A stretch of DNA of 9,459 nucleotides from Desulfofustis sp. (GTDB taxonomy: Bacteria > Desulfobacterota > Desulfobulbia > Desulfobulbales > Desulfocapsaceae): NCBI GenBank assembly GCA_030604345.1, contig JAUVWB010000041.1:1-9459 (forward strand), written 5' to 3'. A model generated the notes under the pieces. The model ran no database searches and had not been told where the DNA came from. It saw only the letters and a program-made list of their open reading frames with translations. The position numbers and the translations under genes are program-made. Below, piece by piece: positions 9,031-9,459 of this stretch; the stretch's first letter is position 1, and the number at the start of each line of letters is the position of its first letter.

Positions 9031-9426
9031 CTACGAATGCTTCTTCTTGATATCGACAATCGGACTGCCGTCGAGGATGTCCAGGCCCTTGACCGCCACC
9101 CGGTTGCCGTCAACAGCCTCAACGTAGAGTTCTGAAATCGCAATCGGATTCGGGCGCATGGGGCTCCGTGTGGCGAAGACCCCACGCAAGCCCCGTGATT
9201 TGTCGCCGCGCGGGTACACCTTCAGCACATCCCGCTGGGCCTGGTGCAGCCAGAAGAGAACAACAATAGTCTGGCCGGGCATGATGCCGTCAAGACCTTC
9301 GAGGTATTGCGGGTATATTTCCAAAATCCCGCGACGATCGGATTCGCTGTAGAACTTCGGTGCATCCTCAGGACAATGAATATCGCCATGCAGGATGCCG
9401 ATGGGGGTGATGACGGGCTGGTCCAT
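9031..9426 (-). CDS. TrmO/TsaA-like tRNA (t6A37-N6)-methyltransferase, short form
   Basis: A 131-residue protein of the TrmO/TsaA (UPF0066) family. E. coli TrmO methylates N6 of threonylcarbamoyladenosine at position 37 of tRNA-Thr using S-adenosylmethionine. Visible signatures are the N-terminal strand TPIGILHG (7-14), VVLFWLHQA (55-63), the hallmark GVFATRSPMRPNPIAIS (82-98) and LDILDGSPIVDIK (115-127). The protein ends four residues later (KHS after DIKK), where relatives usually continue with DIKPY and a further segment. It is therefore a core-domain-only form, much shorter than E. coli TrmO (235 residues); short versions are common in bacteria and archaea. The ATG at 9426 fits the usual N-terminus. 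The frame stays open upstream through a TTG at 9456 to the window edge, so a longer product cannot be excluded. Whether this short form methylates tRNA is unproven. Confidence 0.82.
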   Translation of the reverse strand: MDQPVITPIGILHGDIHCPEDAPKFYSESDRRGILEIYPQYLEGLDGIMPGQTIVVLFWLHQAQRDVLKVYPRGDKSRGLRGVFATRSPMRPNPIAISELYVEAVDGNRVAVKGLDILDGSPIVDIKKKHS

Positions 9427-9459
9427 GGCCGGTTGCCGCCGCTCAATCGTCTTCAAAGT

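Overview
The window looks like ordinary chromosomal DNA of a GC-rich Gram-negative bacterium. The signs are a cydDC-type exporter, a lipoprotein with a lipobox, and a three-part TRAP transporter with a periplasmic binding protein. A PerR-type regulator next to katG in this setting would fit a deltaproteobacterial (Desulfobacterota-like) lineage, but that placement is a weak inference and the sequence alone does not prove it.

Layout. Only the first gene pair lies on the + strand: the last codons of an upstream gene (presumably cydD), then cydC (25-1767), joined by an ATGA stop/start overlap. Everything else is on the - strand. Reading rightward these are a predicted lipoprotein of the SdiA-regulated/YjiK-like beta-propeller family (1804-2526, convergent with cydC), a strong rho-independent terminator (2677-2714), katG catalase-peroxidase (2843-5053) and a PerR-like Fur-family regulator (5181-5636) with a well-formed promoter and a candidate operator. 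Next come a non-coding stretch ending in a second strong terminator (5920-5962), the TRAP transporter genes dctP, dctM and dctQ (5987-8906), and a short TrmO/TsaA-like tRNA methyltransferase gene at the right edge (9031-9426).

How the genes work together. On the - strand, transcription runs perR then katG. The regulator keeps every Fe/Mn and Zn ligand of Bacillus subtilis PerR at a constant offset, so perR-katG reads as a self-contained peroxide-sensing and peroxide-destroying cassette that ends at the 2677-2714 terminator. CydDC exports thiols and supports assembly of cytochrome bd oxidase, so the left half of the window has an oxygen/oxidative-stress theme. The TRAP genes form a dctQ-dctM-dctP operon that ends at the 5920-5962 terminator; the substrate cannot be read from the sequence.

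I found no rRNA, tRNA, insertion sequence, CRISPR array, phage gene or integration site, and no convincing new multi-gene system. The observations most worth checking are the candidate PerR box at the perR promoter, the inverted repeat in the katG leader, and the alternative pairing around the dctP terminator.
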